DNA of 53,730 nt, from assembly GCA_964631175.1 (NCBI GenBank), contig CAZVWH010000006.1:1-53730 (forward strand). Direction: 5' to 3'. A program made the position numbers and the translations under genes. Under the pieces are notes generated by a model that was given only the letters and a program-made list of their open reading frames with translations, had not been told where the DNA came from and did not search any database. This stretch comes from CAZVWH01 sp964631175. Lineage in GTDB: Bacteria; Planctomycetota; Phycisphaerae; Sedimentisphaerales; Anaerobacaceae. The first letter of the stretch is position 1. Each line of letters begins with the position of its first letter. This document shows positions 40,422 to 48,818 of this stretch, in pieces.

Positions 40422-41261
40422 TTATGAGACGCGTGAAATGAACTTTCGCATAAGCCAATATGCGAAAAAGTTCACGACAAGTATAGAAATCAGAAGAGTA
40501 GCGGCTGATCCATAAGCCATGTCACTTGCTCCGGTTTCTCTAACGAGCAGGTAGAAGTGGACCGCAAGCGTCCTGCCGGAATCAAACATCGACATTGGTA
40601 TGCGCAATGAAGTGCCGGCGGTAAAGATGACCGATGCGGTTTCACCTACACATTTGCCGATCGCCAATATTATGCCCGTGACGATGCCGGGAAGGGCACA
40701 GGGAAGCACCACTCTTGTTACACATTGCCACCTCGTTCCTCCTGTAGCGAACGCTACATCCCGATAGGATGAAGGAACGGCTCTTATTGCTTCTTCGCTC
40801 GACCTTATTATAAACGGAAGTATCATCAGGCTCACGGTCAGTCCACCCGAAAGTATTGACCAGCTAAAGTTCAAAAGCCTGACAAAGAATGTAAATCCGA
40901 ACAGCCCAAGCACTATTGACGGAACGCCGGCCAGGCAGTCTATGCCGAAGCGTATCACCTTTGTAGGCCAGCCCTCTGAGGTGTATTCCGTGAGGTAAAT
41001 GGCAGAGCCCAAGCCCAGCGGAATAGAAATGAGCAACCCTGTTACGGTTATATAGAGTGTGCTTATGATAAAGGGCAAAATCCCTCCCTCTCTTCCCATC
41101 GACTTAGGAGAGCCGAAAAGAAAATCGGCGTTAATAACTCTCACGCCCTTGACCACAACATAGCCGACGATAGCGAGAAGTGTCATAACAACTATTGCTG
41201 CGAACAACGAGAGGATAGTCTTTGCGATAAGTTCCTGCGTTTTTGGATGTGGTCTTTTCAT
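40422..41261 (-). CDS. pstA: Phosphate ABC transporter permease PstA
   Basis: The 279-aa integral membrane protein has about six hydrophobic segments. PstA features are GGILPFIISTLYITVTGLLISIPLGLGSAIYLTEYTSEG, AGVPSIVLGLFGFTFFV and the EAA-type loop SSYRDVAFATGGTRWQCVTRVVLPCALPGIVTGIILAIGKCVGETA. It forms the phosphate channel with PstC. It starts 2 bases after pstC ends. Confidence 0.95.
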   Translation of the reverse strand: MKRPHPKTQELIAKTILSLFAAIVVMTLLAIVGYVVVKGVRVINADFLFGSPKSMGREGGILPFIISTLYITVTGLLISIPLGLGSAIYLTEYTSEGWPTKVIRFGIDCLAGVPSIVLGLFGFTFFVRLLNFSWSILSGGLTVSLMILPFIIRSSEEAIRAVPSSYRDVAFATGGTRWQCVTRVVLPCALPGIVTGIILAIGKCVGETASVIFTAGTSLRIPMSMFDSGRTLAVHFYLLVRETGASDMAYGSAATLLISILVVNFFAYWLMRKFISRVS

Positions 41262-41263
41262 TT

Positions 41264-42121
41264 CTAAGCGATTCGCTTCCTTGTGACATACCTTGTCATA
41301 GCATTGAGTATCATAATTATCACGAAAAGTACAACACCGGTGGCGAATAATGCTTGCCTGTGCTCGCCTGTGGCGTAACCCATTTCAAGAGCAATGTTGC
41401 TCGTCAGTGTACGGACGGAATCCAGCGGTGAATTTGGCATTACCACTGCGTTGCCAATCACCATTATCACTGCCATTGTCTCTCCTATCGCGTTAGCCAT
41501 GCCGAGAATGACACCAGCCAGAATACCCGAACGTGCTGCACGAAGAGTGACCATAGTCGTAGTCTGCCACTTGGTTGCGCCAAGGGCAAGAGACCCATCG
41601 CGATATACCTTTGGCACAGCTTGCAGGGCATCGATTGACATTCCCACAATGACGGGAAGCACCATAATACCCAGAACGACAGATGCAGTCAGTATGCAGA
41701 ATCCATGTCCCTGGCCGCCAAGATGAGTTCTAACGAACGGCACGATGAAAAGAACTCCTACGAATCCATAGACAACAGAGGGGATAGCGAACAGCAATTC
41801 AATGGCAGGCTTAATGATAGCGACAGTTCGTTTTGAGGCAAATTCCGAAAGGTATATAGCACAGCCCACGCCGAGAGGCACTGCTACAATCAACGTTCCG
41901 ACAGCTACACAAAGCGATCCCACAATCATGGAAAGAATGCCGAACCGTCCCTCAAGTGGAGACCAGTCGGTTGACAAAATAAACTTTCCTATGCCAATTC
42001 TTAGTATTATGGGAAAGCCTTCGATGAATATGAAAAGACCGATTACAAACAGCGCTGTAATCGAAAAAGACGCTATCGCGAAAAGAATCGAGCTAATAAA
42101 GCGATCTTTTGTCGGACTCAT
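41264..42121 (-). CDS. pstC: Phosphate ABC transporter permease PstC
   Basis: The 285-aa protein has six hydrophobic segments. Conserved PstC segments are WSPLEGRFGILSMIVGSLCVAVGTLIVAVPLGVGCAIYLSEFA, LFAIPSVVYGFVGVLFIVP and the EAA loop KVYRDGSLALGATKWQTTTMVTLRAARSGILAGVILGMANAIGETMAV. It is the partner of PstA. The ATG overlaps the pstS stop by four bases (ATGA), so translation is coupled. Confidence 0.95.
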   Translation of the reverse strand: MSPTKDRFISSILFAIASFSITALFVIGLFIFIEGFPIILRIGIGKFILSTDWSPLEGRFGILSMIVGSLCVAVGTLIVAVPLGVGCAIYLSEFASKRTVAIIKPAIELLFAIPSVVYGFVGVLFIVPFVRTHLGGQGHGFCILTASVVLGIMVLPVIVGMSIDALQAVPKVYRDGSLALGATKWQTTTMVTLRAARSGILAGVILGMANAIGETMAVIMVIGNAVVMPNSPLDSVRTLTSNIALEMGYATGEHRQALFATGVVLFVIIMILNAMTRYVTRKRIA

Positions 42122-42942
42122 TTGTTGAGAGGACTAAGCAGGCCCTCTTTTGTTAAGACCTTTTGTCCCTCTTCTCCGAGGACAAAATCTATAAAGCTTT
42201 TTACCTGTCCTTCCGGCTCGCCTTTTACAACGAACAGGAAAGGTCTCACTACTCCGTATTTGCCGTTGACTAAATTCTCGTGGGTAGGAGAAACACCATC
42301 TACTGCGATTGTCTTTACCTTTTCATTCACCAGTGCCAGTGAAATATAACCTATCGCGTATGGGCTGGTCACTACAACCTCTCGTACGGAACCGTTGGAA
42401 TCCTGCACAAGGCCACGCGTGGCTATCTTGACGCCCTTCATAATAATGCTGCAAAAAGCCCCCCTTGTTCCGGAACCTTCCTCACGAGTCACAAAAGCAA
42501 TTGACGCATCATCGCCGCCTATTTCTTTCCAGCTTGTAATCCTGTGTGAGTAAATGTCTCTTATTTGCTCTGTTGAGAGCGAATCGACATGGTTCGAAGG
42601 ATGCACAATAATGGCGATACCATCTCGTGCTATTTCAGTGATCTTGAGGCCATTCTTTTCCTCTTCATGGAGCTGTCTCGAGGAGGTTCCGATGTCACAC
42701 AGTTCGTCTCTGGCTGAAATAATCCCTACAGTTGAGCCGCCAGCCTGGACGTCCACCTGTATGTCCGGCCTGAGTTTCTCGTAAGCTTCGGCCAGCATTT
42801 CAACAAATGGAAAGACAGATGTCGAGCCGGAAATCCTGATTCTTGCATGCCTGTCTTGTCTTTTGCCACAACCGCTATCTAAACAAAGTGCAACACTTAA
42901 AAACGCTATAGCTAATATGACCGTCTTCATTTTGCTCCGCAT
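42118..42942 (-). CDS. pstS: Phosphate-binding protein PstS
   Basis: The 274-aa protein has an N-terminal export signal ending near SGC, probably a lipoprotein (Cys25) with a weak lipobox. The phosphate-binding fold follows: RISGSTSVFPFVEMLAEAY, AGGSTVGIISARDELCDIGTSSR, and EEGSGTRGAFCSII with the Ser-Gly-Thr-Arg phosphate loop. It captures periplasmic phosphate for PstCAB. AAGGAG precedes the ATG at 42942. It is the first gene of the operon, about 90 bases downstream of a PHO-box array. Confidence 0.95.
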   Translation of the reverse strand: MRSKMKTVILAIAFLSVALCLDSGCGKRQDRHARIRISGSTSVFPFVEMLAEAYEKLRPDIQVDVQAGGSTVGIISARDELCDIGTSSRQLHEEEKNGLKITEIARDGIAIIVHPSNHVDSLSTEQIRDIYSHRITSWKEIGGDDASIAFVTREEGSGTRGAFCSIIMKGVKIATRGLVQDSNGSVREVVVTSPYAIGYISLALVNEKVKTIAVDGVSPTHENLVNGKYGVVRPFLFVVKGEPEGQVKSFIDFVLGEEGQKVLTKEGLLSPLNK

Positions 42943-43030
42943 GTTTTTGACTCCTTAATTTTACAGCTTATTATATCTGACTAAACCATCCAACGAGCTG
43001 CCAAAAACTGTTAGAGTTATATAAGGCAGC

Positions 43031-43080
43031 GGTTAGGTTAATATTAGGATTATGTTAAAATTGTGTTAATTTCATGTCAA
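43031..43080 (-). promoter_or_regulatory. PHO box array upstream of pstS
   Basis: Read on the minus strand there are five hexamers at exact 11-bp spacing: TTGACA, TTAACA, TTAACA, CTAATA, CTAACC (plus-strand starts 43075, 43064, 43053, 43042, 43031). This matches the direct-repeat layout of PhoB/PhoP-type binding sites. The array ends 88 bases before the pstS ATG. TATAAC near 43018 is a candidate -10. Confidence 0.75.
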
Positions 43081-43339
43081 GATATAGCCAAGTAGCTGTA
43101 AACAATTCTAACAGTGTGTATAAGGTGTTTAATAGGCTGAAGTTGTGTTCAGACGTAATAATATTACCAATAAATAAAATGAAAGTGGACTAAGAACAGA
43201 TTTGGAATTGCTCTAATTTTATTATATGATTGTCCGACAACTAATACTAATGAGTTAATTGATTATTTAAGACTTTATTGGTGGAATTTCCTCAAGTTAT
43301 GTATGTTCGGAAGGAATTTGTCCGAAGGACTCTGCGAGA

Positions 43340-44023
43340 ATGAGCAAAGCGACTATACTTGTAGTGGATGACGAGGCCGACATTCAGGAGCTTGTAAGAT
43401 TAAATCTTGTTCGTGAGGGCTACGATGTGCTTACTTGTGGAACAGGTGAGAAGGCTCTGGAAATCGCCGGGCACAAGCAGCCGGCACTTGTGATTCTGGA
43501 TTTGATGCTGCCGGGTATCGACGGCCTGGAAGTTTGCAAAAGGCTTAAGGGCGATTCCAAGACAAAGTCCATACCAGTAGTGATGCTTACAGCTAAGGGA
43601 GAGGAAGTCGATATTATCACGGGACTTGAACTGGGGGCTGATGATTACATGACCAAGCCTTTTAGCGGAAAAGTATTAGTTGCGCGGGTTAGGAGGATTC
43701 TACGGAGAATGGTTGAGCGTACTGAAGAGACAGCCACGATGAAAATCCATGAATTAACCATTGACTCAGGCCGACGTGAAGTGCTAATTAAAAACGGGCC
43801 GGTTGAGCTTACATTTACAGAGTTTAACATCCTGCATACGCTGGCGAGACGAGCAGGTCTGGTTTTTACACGGTACCAGATTGTAGATGCTCTCCATGGC
43901 AGCGACTATCTGGTAACCGATAGAGCCGTAGATGTTCAAATAGTGTCTTTACGAAAAAAGCTGGGGCCTTGCGGCAAGTATATAGAAACCGTTCGCGGTG
44001 TAGGTTACAGGTTCAAAGACTGA
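43340..44023 (+). CDS. phoB: Phosphate regulon response regulator PhoB
   Basis: The 227-aa protein is an OmpR-family regulator. The receiver has acidic Asp10-Asp11, phosphoacceptor Asp53 (LVILDLMLPG), Thr83 and Lys105 (DDYMTKPF). The C-terminal winged helix is ELTFTEFNILHTLARRAGLVFTRYQIVDAL...TDRAVDVQIVSLRKKLG...ETVRGVGYRF. It would bind the 11-bp-spaced repeats upstream of pstS and the porin. It is divergent from pstS and lies 3 bases before phoR. Confidence 0.95.
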   Translation: MSKATILVVDDEADIQELVRLNLVREGYDVLTCGTGEKALEIAGHKQPALVILDLMLPGIDGLEVCKRLKGDSKTKSIPVVMLTAKGEEVDIITGLELGADDYMTKPFSGKVLVARVRRILRRMVERTEETATMKIHELTIDSGRREVLIKNGPVELTFTEFNILHTLARRAGLVFTRYQIVDALHGSDYLVTDRAVDVQIVSLRKKLGPCGKYIETVRGVGYRFKD

Positions 44024-44026
44024 CCG

Positions 44027-45814
44027 ATGAACAGAAGACTAATTTGGCAGCTTTATCCTTCTTTCCTGCTTATTACTCTTATAGCTTTAATCGCTGTGAC
44101 TTGGTATTGCACCTGTTCTTTTCGCCATTTCTATCATAACCAGACCCGTGATGAGCTTAATAGATTGGCGCATGTTGTCGCCGAGCAAATTTCGCTGAAG
44201 TCGCAGACGGCTGATCAGGCTCAACTGGACAGCCTATGCAAAAAGTTAGGCCGAGCCGGCGATGGTAGAACACGAGTTACGATTATTTCACCTTCCGGTA
44301 AAGTGTTAGGGGATTCTATCGAAGACCCAACAATTATGGACGACCATTCTAACCGGCCTGAGATTATCGATGCACTTCAGGAAGGCTTTGGATGGTCCCT
44401 ACGACCCAGTGATACCATCGGCAAGAAAATGATGTATGTTGCCATACCTGTACAGCAACAAGGTGAGGTCGCTGCCGTTGTGCGAACTGCTATAACTGCC
44501 ACAGCGATTGACACAGCTCTGGAAAACATCTATGTGAAGATACTCTGGGTCGGTGTTATTATCGCTGTTTGCGCTGCCGGGCTGAGCTATTTTGTGTCCA
44601 GGCGGATTAGCAAACCCATTGTGAACATGAAGCAAATCGCTCAACGTTTTGCAAAGGGCGAACTCACCCTTCGCGTTGCTATACCGACGCCACTGGAGCT
44701 CAGCGATTTGGCCAAGTCCTTAAACGAGATGGCAAGGCAGCTTTATGATAGAATCCTTACCATAACTAAGCAACGCAACGAGCTGGAAGCGATCCTCTCA
44801 AGCATGACAGAGGGTGTGATCGCTGTTGATGCACAAGGACATATCGTGAGCATTAACAAGGCAGCGGCGCATTTATTGAAAATCGAAGCAACGAAAGTCC
44901 AAGACCGTAGCGTGGAAGAAGTTATTCGTAATGTTGATCTACAAAAGTTCATTAACAGTACTCTCGAAAGTGAACAGCCTACCGAGGGGGATATGTACTT
45001 GCCAATCAGCGGTACGCCAGGTTGGGCGGATTTCTTTCAGCTTCATGGAGTTAGTCTCTCGGACAATCAAGGTCGGAAAAGCGGTGCGGTTATTGTTTTA
45101 AACGATATGACCCGTATCCATCGGCTCGAAAACATACGGCGCGATTTCGTGGCTAATGTTTCGCACGAACTTAAGACCCCGGTTACTTCTATTATGGGCT
45201 TTGTAGAAACACTTCTTGAGGGAGCTATAAGTGATCCGCAGAAAGCTAAACGCTTCTTAACAATTATTGCCAGACACTCCGATAGGCTAAATGCTATTAT
45301 TGACGACTTGCTGAGCCTTTCAAGCTTGGAAGAGAAAAGCGAAAGAAGTAAGATTTCTTTTGAAAGAGCAGATTTAAAGACTTTGCTTCGGACTGCCGTA
45401 GAACTATCGGATACCAAAGCAGCGGACAAGCAAGTGAAAATCGAGCTTATCTGTAAAGAGCCCATAGAGGCTCGGATGAACTCGGCTTTGCTGGAACAGG
45501 CGGTACTTAATCTTATAGACAACGCTATTAAATACAGTGAGCCCGGCAGCAAAATTAAAATAACGATCCGCCGCAGGGATAATGAGATAGCTATCGCAGT
45601 GCAGGATAACGGATGCGGAATCGAAGAAAAACACCTTTCACGTCTCTTCGAACGTTTCTACGTTGTTGACAAGAGTCGAAGCCGAAAGCTCGGCGGCACC
45701 GGCCTTGGCCTGGCGATAGTTAAGCACATCGCTCAGGTCCACGGCGGCTCCGTTACCGTTGAAAGCTCTCCAGGTCACGGCAGCACCTTCACAATCCATC
45801 TGCCTGCAAAGTGA
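44027..45814 (+). CDS. phoR: Phosphate regulon sensor histidine kinase PhoR
   Basis: The 595-aa protein has a transmembrane segment at the N-terminus (FLLITLIALIAVTWYC), a sensor region of about 130 residues and a second transmembrane segment (ILWVGVIIAVCAAGLSYFVS). HAMP, a PAS domain (EAILSSMTEGVIAVDAQGHIVSINKAA), HisKA with His380 (NVSHELKTP) and an HATPase domain (NLIDNAIKYS, DNGCGIEEKHL, GGTGLGLAIVKH) follow. Its extracytoplasmic domain is larger than in E. coli PhoR and resembles that of Gram-positive PhoR-type kinases. Confidence 0.95.
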   Translation: MNRRLIWQLYPSFLLITLIALIAVTWYCTCSFRHFYHNQTRDELNRLAHVVAEQISLKSQTADQAQLDSLCKKLGRAGDGRTRVTIISPSGKVLGDSIEDPTIMDDHSNRPEIIDALQEGFGWSLRPSDTIGKKMMYVAIPVQQQGEVAAVVRTAITATAIDTALENIYVKILWVGVIIAVCAAGLSYFVSRRISKPIVNMKQIAQRFAKGELTLRVAIPTPLELSDLAKSLNEMARQLYDRILTITKQRNELEAILSSMTEGVIAVDAQGHIVSINKAAAHLLKIEATKVQDRSVEEVIRNVDLQKFINSTLESEQPTEGDMYLPISGTPGWADFFQLHGVSLSDNQGRKSGAVIVLNDMTRIHRLENIRRDFVANVSHELKTPVTSIMGFVETLLEGAISDPQKAKRFLTIIARHSDRLNAIIDDLLSLSSLEEKSERSKISFERADLKTLLRTAVELSDTKAADKQVKIELICKEPIEARMNSALLEQAVLNLIDNAIKYSEPGSKIKITIRRRDNEIAIAVQDNGCGIEEKHLSRLFERFYVVDKSRSRKLGGTGLGLAIVKHIAQVHGGSVTVESSPGHGSTFTIHLPAK

Positions 45815-45847
45815 CATTTCAGAGCAAATGAAGTTCCTAAAATTTGG

Positions 45848-45908
45848 AGTGCCTAAAGTCGTAAATTTTAATTTTAGCTCACTTTAGGCACTTTACACTT
45901 TAGGCACT
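45848..45908. repeat. Three copies of a 12-bp repeat after phoR (possible terminator)
   Basis: AGTGCCTAAAGT (45848-45859) is followed by its inverse ACTTTAGGCACT twice (45881-45892 and 45897-45908). The first two form a 12-bp stem with an A/T-rich loop, suiting a terminator between phoR and the porin promoter. Confidence 0.6.
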
Positions 45909-45922
45909 TGATAGCCTGGAAA

Positions 45923-45961
45923 TTAACAAAATTCTAACCTGAACCTCACATCTGCTTAACA
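45923..45961 (+). promoter_or_regulatory. PHO box array upstream of the porin gene
   Basis: Hexamers TTAACA, CTAACC, CTCACA, TTAACA start at 45923, 45934, 45945 and 45956, an exact 11-bp period. The array ends 92 bases before the porin ATG, almost the same distance as the pstS array. This places the porin in the Pho regulon. Confidence 0.65.
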
Positions 45962-46053
45962 ATCCACGATTAATTTAAATCTTGATTAAGTCGCTGCCAG
46001 GGATTCTGGCCTGGGACAGCGTAGAAATCTCATACTTTTTTGGAGGCGCAATA

Positions 46054-47421
46054 ATGAAAAAACCTATTGGGAAAAAAAGGATTTGGTTTCAGACTATCTG
46101 CCTCGGTGGATTGTTTTTGCTGCTGTTGTGGCCCAGCGGCATAGTAAAAGCTGACGAACTTAGCGAGCTTAAGCAGCAAATAAACGAACAGAACCAAAAG
46201 CTGCAGGAGCTGATGGAAAGGCTTGAACAACTCGAGGCAAGGCAGAGGCAGAAAGAACAGTCTCTGACCCAGAAGATAGAGGAGGTTGCGGAAAAGGCAG
46301 AGAATAAAGAAGCCGTCTTGCCGGAGGCACTCAAGTGGGCTGAAAAAATCAAGATATCAGGTGACTTCAGGTACCGCCATGAGCATATCGACCAGGAGAC
46401 AACCGGAAGCGCCGTGAGGTGGAAAAACGGTCGGGACCGCGACCGAATTCGTGCCAGATTAATGATCGAAGCGACGGTCAATGATGAATGGGGTCTCGGC
46501 TTTAGGCTTGCCTCCGGTGAAAGGACAATGCTGGTTGACTCAGACGAAGCCGACATGTTCGCAGATCCGGTTTCCTCCAATCAGACTTTAAAGCAAAATT
46601 TTTCCAGCAAGGACGTCTGGCTCGACTTAGCCTACTTTGATTGGCATCCAATAGCGACGGAAGGACTGAACGTGTTCGGCGGCAAAATTAAGAATCCCTT
46701 CTATGCAGTCGGCAAGAACGAGCTCGTCTGGGACCACGACCTAAATCCCGAAGGAATCGCGGCTAAGTATGTGATGCCACTTAGTGACAAGGACCAGCTT
46801 TACATAAATGGTGGTGGTTTCTGGGTTGATGAAAGCTCCGGTGGCGTAGATGCATCACTGTGGGGCGTACAGAGCTATGTTAAGCATACAATCAGTGATC
46901 CGGATTATATTTTGGGCGGTGTAAGCTACTGGGACTACGGCAACATCCAAGGCAAAACGGATGAATACGGTATCCTCGCCGGCAACACAAGCACTACTTC
47001 CGCAGGCACCGTCTGGGCGAGCGACTACGATATCTTTGAGGCCTTTGCTGAATACGGCACCAAGGTAATGGGACTGCCGTTTACAGTACACGGCAACTGG
47101 GCCAAAAACCTCGTTGCAAGCACCAACGAGGACACCGCTTGGCTCATCGGAGGAAAACTCAATAAGGCTAAAAATCCCGGCTCTTGGGAAGTAGGTTATA
47201 ATTACCGTGAGCTGGATGCGGATGCTGTGCTTGGGGCTTTTACAGATTCAGACTTTATCGGTGGTGGAACGGATGGTAGAGGCCATGAGGTAGGCCTCAC
47301 ATATCAGTTGGCCAAAAATTTACAGGCAGCCGTTACGTACTTCCATAACGAAAGCGACAGAACCAGCAGTCGCTCGCTGGATTACAGAAGGCTGCAACTG
47401 GATTTGAAGCTCAAGTTCTAA
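46054..47421 (+). CDS. Outer-membrane porin, putative phosphate-regulated
   Basis: I start at the ATG at 46054 with GGAGGC upstream, giving 455 aa. A signal peptide (ending SGIVKA) precedes a coiled coil (ELSELKQQINEQNQKLQELMERLEQLEARQ). A beta-barrel follows, with alternating aromatic strands (SGDFRYRHEH, DVWLDLAYFDWHP, NVFGGKIKNPF, GGGFWVD, WEVGYNYRELD) and a C-terminal Phe (LQLDLKLKF). It resembles the putative-porin (Porin_5-like) family. Position after phoBR and the PHO box suggest a phosphate-starvation porin, analogous in role to OprP/PhoE but not evidently homologous. Confidence 0.85.
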   Translation: MKKPIGKKRIWFQTICLGGLFLLLLWPSGIVKADELSELKQQINEQNQKLQELMERLEQLEARQRQKEQSLTQKIEEVAEKAENKEAVLPEALKWAEKIKISGDFRYRHEHIDQETTGSAVRWKNGRDRDRIRARLMIEATVNDEWGLGFRLASGERTMLVDSDEADMFADPVSSNQTLKQNFSSKDVWLDLAYFDWHPIATEGLNVFGGKIKNPFYAVGKNELVWDHDLNPEGIAAKYVMPLSDKDQLYINGGGFWVDESSGGVDASLWGVQSYVKHTISDPDYILGGVSYWDYGNIQGKTDEYGILAGNTSTTSAGTVWASDYDIFEAFAEYGTKVMGLPFTVHGNWAKNLVASTNEDTAWLIGGKLNKAKNPGSWEVGYNYRELDADAVLGAFTDSDFIGGGTDGRGHEVGLTYQLAKNLQAAVTYFHNESDRTSSRSLDYRRLQLDLKLKF

Positions 47422-47791
47422 GCTCACATGGTGACCAATTTAGTGAAAGACAGCGTTTTTCTGCCTCGGCGAATTAATAGAATATGATTTGACTTCAAAG
47501 ATATTCAAAAATCCAAGCAAGAAACAAACCAAAGATTATGTTACAGGAAGATTTGGCTAAAGCTATGGTCGAAGATAATGTAGTGTTTTGTCGCAGGTGA
47601 TTTGAGGAGTTGTCATTCAAGCTGCGACAGAGTAGTGGATACTCGATGCTCGTCGAGTATTGAGAATTGAGATTGTTCCTTTGCGCATCAGCCGATATAG
47701 CTTATAATGTGAATAATGGCATACCCGTCGCCGTCCTTCTCCGTAGCAGTACTACGAAGGATGAATGCCGGCGACGGCTAAACTTTAACAA
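47422..47791. other. Intergenic gap with small repeats
   Basis: The gap holds GTCGCAG...CTGCGAC (47590-47628), ATACTCGATGCTCGTCGAGTAT (47639-47660) and a GTCGCCG...CGGCGAC pair (about 47727-47776) around a TCCTTC/GAAGGA stem. All are palindromic. No gene was found. It separates the convergent porin and gatC. Confidence 0.5.
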
Positions 47792-48088
47792 TTACGCTCC
47801 AGAACTGTCATCGAGTGTTTTAGGGACCTTGAAAAACTCTCCATCTGTCTGTGGTGCATTCGCCAATGTCTTTTCGGTTCCAAGCGATTCTCTAACAGAA
47901 TCCTCGTGGAAAACATTGCTGATTGGCAGACAATGTGTCAGAGGCTCAACATCGGTCGTGTCCAGCCCGTTCATTTTTTCTACGTAGTCTAGGATTGCGC
48001 TGAGTTGACCTGTAAATTCCTCAACCTCCGCCTCAGTCAATTCCAGACGAGATAATTTAGCGACTTTTTTCGCCAGCGCCTGATCAAT
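47792..48088 (-). CDS. gatC: Asp-tRNA(Asn)/Glu-tRNA(Gln) amidotransferase subunit C
   Basis: GatC-like residues run VAKLSRLELTEAEVEEFTGQLSAILDYVEKMNGLDTTDVEPLTH and DSVRESLGTEKTLANAP...FFKVPKTL. GatC stabilises the GatCAB complex that makes Gln-tRNA or Asn-tRNA. The only standard in-frame start is a TTG at 48040, which would cut off the conserved first helix. Homology extends upstream to an ATT at 48088 (98 aa) or an ATA at 48100; an in-frame stop lies just beyond. A non-standard start or a sequencing error must be considered. gatA and gatB are not here. Confidence 0.85.
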   Translation of the reverse strand: MDQALAKKVAKLSRLELTEAEVEEFTGQLSAILDYVEKMNGLDTTDVEPLTHCLPISNVFHEDSVRESLGTEKTLANAPQTDGEFFKVPKTLDDSSGA

Positions 48089-48121
48089 CTTTTTCTTTAT
48101 TTCTTCGATATCCGCTTAAAC

Positions 48122-48149
48122 AAAAAAAGCGAGGCAGAACCCGCCTCGC
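48122..48149 (-). terminator. Terminator downstream of rpmB
   Basis: On the minus strand GCGAGGC-GGGTTCT-GCCTCGC is followed by seven T (complement of 48122-48128), a classical intrinsic terminator. It separates rpmB from gatC. Confidence 0.88.
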
Positions 48150-48204
48150 TGTAAAATTTCCTTATAGAGAGATTTTGTTAGCTGGCTTCTTTCTCGGCGG
48201 GTTT

Positions 48205-48444
48205 TTAATTTCGCTTGGATGTCTTTAGAATCAGGCCCATATGAATAGCTTTGGCTGAAACCTTAATTCGACAGACTTTGCCATCTACAACAGCCCGAAC
48301 CTTTTGGATATTGGGTTTAAACTTTCTCTTGCTGATGCCGGTGACCTTTCTGCCGACACCACCAAGGTACTTAGCTTTACCACGCCGGGCGATGCTTCTG
48401 CCGGCTACCGTTCGTTTAGCTGTAAAAAAACATACTCTCGAAAT
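48205..48444 (-). CDS. rpmB: 50S ribosomal protein L28, with probable ATT start
   Basis: From 48444 the product is 79 aa: SRVCFFTAKRTVAGRS follows the start, then KRKFKPNIQKVRAVVDGKVCRIKVSAKAI, the L28 pattern. L28 proteins start Met-(Ala/Ser)-(Arg/Lys)-V/K-C. The matching codon here is ATT at 48444, preceded by AGGAG (48457-48453) at an 8-base spacing. A GTG at 48453 overlaps that AGGAG and adds YL. An upstream ATG at 48495 reads through a GTGAAGCG/CGCTTCAC hairpin repeat. The ATT start is therefore best supported, though unusual. Confidence 0.88.
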   Translation of the reverse strand: MSRVCFFTAKRTVAGRSIARRGKAKYLGGVGRKVTGISKRKFKPNIQKVRAVVDGKVCRIKVSAKAIHMGLILKTSKRN

Positions 48445-48649
48445 TAAATACACTCCTGTTCTCGTATCTCGTGAAGCGTATTTCGTACCTCGCTTCACAA
48501 ATCACTAAATAGATTTTATACGGAAATTGCAAGGGCAAACCAAAATTTTGTAAAAACTCCTCAAGGATAATTTTCTTGATATTATGCCTGAATTTTGATA
48601 CCCTGCTGGTGGAAAAGAATAAGGAGGAGCGGTAAGCAATGAAAGCGCG

Positions 48650-48782
48650 AAATCCATTGCACCGTCATTGCGAGCGCGGAAAGTCTTTAGCCCTGACGGA
48701 GGAGTCGAACCGTCACCCCGAGCGCAGCCGAGGGGTCTGTTAAAATAGATTTCTCGACCCAGCTTCGGCGGGCTCGAAATGA
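48650..48782. repeat. Interspersed repeats between rpmB and the beta-solenoid gene
   Basis: A CACCGTCATTGCGAGCGCGG unit (from 48660) is followed by GTCACCCCGAGCGCAGCCGA and AGATTTCTCGACCC...GGCTCGAAATGAC (to 48782). It is the same family as 17804-17913 and 34829-34921. The minus-strand frame through it is not a gene. Confidence 0.7.
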
Positions 48783-48818
48783 CTAAAAGCAACCTTACTA
48801 AAGAAATGAAGGTGGATT

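Noticed and set aside
48505..48792. 95-aa minus-strand frame upstream of rpmB
   Set aside because: It consists entirely of interspersed repeat sequence (GCGAGCGC, CCGAGCGCAGCCGAGG units).
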